From: Hymenobacter sp. BT559
Lineage (GTDB): Bacteria > Bacteroidota > Bacteroidia > Cytophagales > Hymenobacteraceae
DNA: 64,000 nucleotides
Assembly: GCF_017571525.1 (NCBI RefSeq)
Contig: NZ_JAGETY010000003.1
Coordinates: forward strand, 310,001-374,000
Direction: 5' to 3'
The notes under the pieces were generated by a model. It made no database searches, was not told the DNA's origin, and worked only from the letters and a program-made list of their open reading frames with translations. The translations under genes were made by a program, and so were the position numbers. Shown here in pieces: positions 63,441-64,000 of this stretch. Numbering within the stretch: the first letter of the stretch is position 1; the number at the start of each line of letters is the position of its first letter.

Positions 63441-63526
63441 TTATTTAATTTCTTTCACAAACAGACTGAGCACCTAGTTGGCTACGAAAGCGCCCGTTAA
63501 CCTGAACCGATTATGTTTTTTTATTG

Positions 63527-63556
63527 AAGAAGCCCGGCCATTTGGCCGGGCTTCTT
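63527..63556 (+). terminator. Hairpin upstream of TolC-family gene
   Basis: The arms 63527-63540 and 63543-63556 are perfect 14-bp complements around TT. On plus it would end any transcript from the SDR remnant. Confidence 0.7.
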
Positions 63557-63639
63557 GTTGTAGCCCGGCACACGTAGGCCCGCGCCCTGCGCCACGGCCC
63601 GCCATAACCTTTGCCGGAGATATCCGGTTGTTGTCGCTT

Positions 63640-64000
63640 ATGAAGATTTTACGCTACCCCAAGCCGGGCCGCTTACGGGCGCTGCTTGGGTGCTTGTTGC
63701 TGGTGCCCGGGCTGGCTAGGGCCCAAAACCTGCCCGATTCGCCCCCCCCGCCCCCTGCCGCCCCGCTCACCCTGCCCCAGGTGCTGAGCTACGCGCTGGC
63801 CTACCAGCCGCTGGTGCGCCAGGCCCGCCTCGACGAAGGCATTACGGATGCCGGCAACCGCGTGGCCCTGGCCGCCTGGCTGCCCCAGGTGGGCGTAACC
63901 GGCGTGACGCAGCACTATTTTGGGTTGCCCTACACCATTTTTCCCGACCCCACCACCGGCATTCCGACGCCGCGCCAGCTAGGGGTGGCCAACGTGACCA
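63640..64000 (+). CDS. TolC-family outer-membrane efflux protein, 3' end outside window
   Basis: The 120 visible residues include a signal peptide (LRALLGCLLLVPGLARAQ) and the start of a TolC-type outer-membrane efflux protein: PLTLPQVLSYALAYQPLVRQARLDEGI then VALAAWLPQVGVTGVTQHYF. Members form trimeric channels for RND or other efflux pumps or type I secretion. The rest of the gene and any partner pump lie beyond the window. ATG 63640 gives the natural start. Confidence 0.82.
   Translation, partial: MKILRYPKPGRLRALLGCLLLVPGLARAQNLPDSPPPPPAAPLTLPQVLSYALAYQPLVRQARLDEGITDAGNRVALAAWLPQVGVTGVTQHYFGLPYTIFPDPTTGIPTPRQLGVANVT

Overview
The window is chromosomal DNA from a GC-rich member of the Bacteroidota, most likely Hymenobacter or a close relative. 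Three things point there. Many genes carry the Bacteroidota -7 promoter element TAnnTTTG just upstream. The gene order miaB / sigma-54 activator / LptE / TPR protein / secG / groES / groEL is of a kind I associate with this phylum. Several families are typical of it, such as the putative porin, the SLC5-type sensor kinase and the PabB form. I see no rRNA or tRNA gene and no CRISPR array.

Layout. 0-5.3 kb: 3' end of a GH2 glycosidase, an AT-rich orphan gene, Mrp and NifU-like Fe-S factors, and fumarylacetoacetase. 5.3-15.8 kb: one co-directional minus-strand block with acetyl-CoA synthetase, a receiver protein, an SLC5 symporter fused to a histidine kinase, a small membrane protein, an MHS transporter, a porin and a second MFS transporter. 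This looks like an organic-acid (acetate) sensing, uptake and activation locus. 15.9-29 kb: a transposase-derived DNA-binding protein, a flavin reductase-like protein, alanine dehydrogenase, TsaE, MiaE, a large outer-membrane protein, LpxK, a SMUG-like glycosylase, a Nif3-like protein, a coiled-coil zinc-ribbon protein, a TPR protein and PabB. 29.3-34.4 kb: MiaB, a frameshifted four-helix-bundle gene, a sigma-54 activator, LptE and a TPR-like protein.

34.4-38.3 kb holds a compact integrated mobile element, inserted between the TPR gene and secG. It encodes a tyrosine recombinase with a complete catalytic set, a HigA-N-terminal-like orphan, a 51-residue ribbon-helix-helix protein and a replication initiator resembling the filamentous phage gene II/X family. 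About 0.8 kb of repeat-rich non-coding DNA follows, and AGTCCCAC repeats lie at both ends. This is the most unusual segment of the window.

38.4-64 kb: secG-groESL, a POT peptide transporter, PEP carboxykinase with a perfect LacI-type palindrome upstream, a lipoprotein, a NUDIX hydrolase, two metallophosphoesterases, threonine aldolase, a Na+/H+ antiporter, an AlkA-like glycosylase, an acyl-CoA carboxylase beta subunit, an M42 peptidase, a BtuF-like protein, a dienelactone hydrolase, an AT-rich orphan, and an AraC regulator / FAD monooxygenase / orphan molybdenum hydroxylase group. It ends with an M28 peptidase, an SDR gene remnant and the start of a TolC-family protein. At least five different REP/MITE-like inverted repeats occupy intergenic gaps, and many convergent gene ends share long perfect hairpins. 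All functional calls are by motif and family recognition from sequence; no database search was run.
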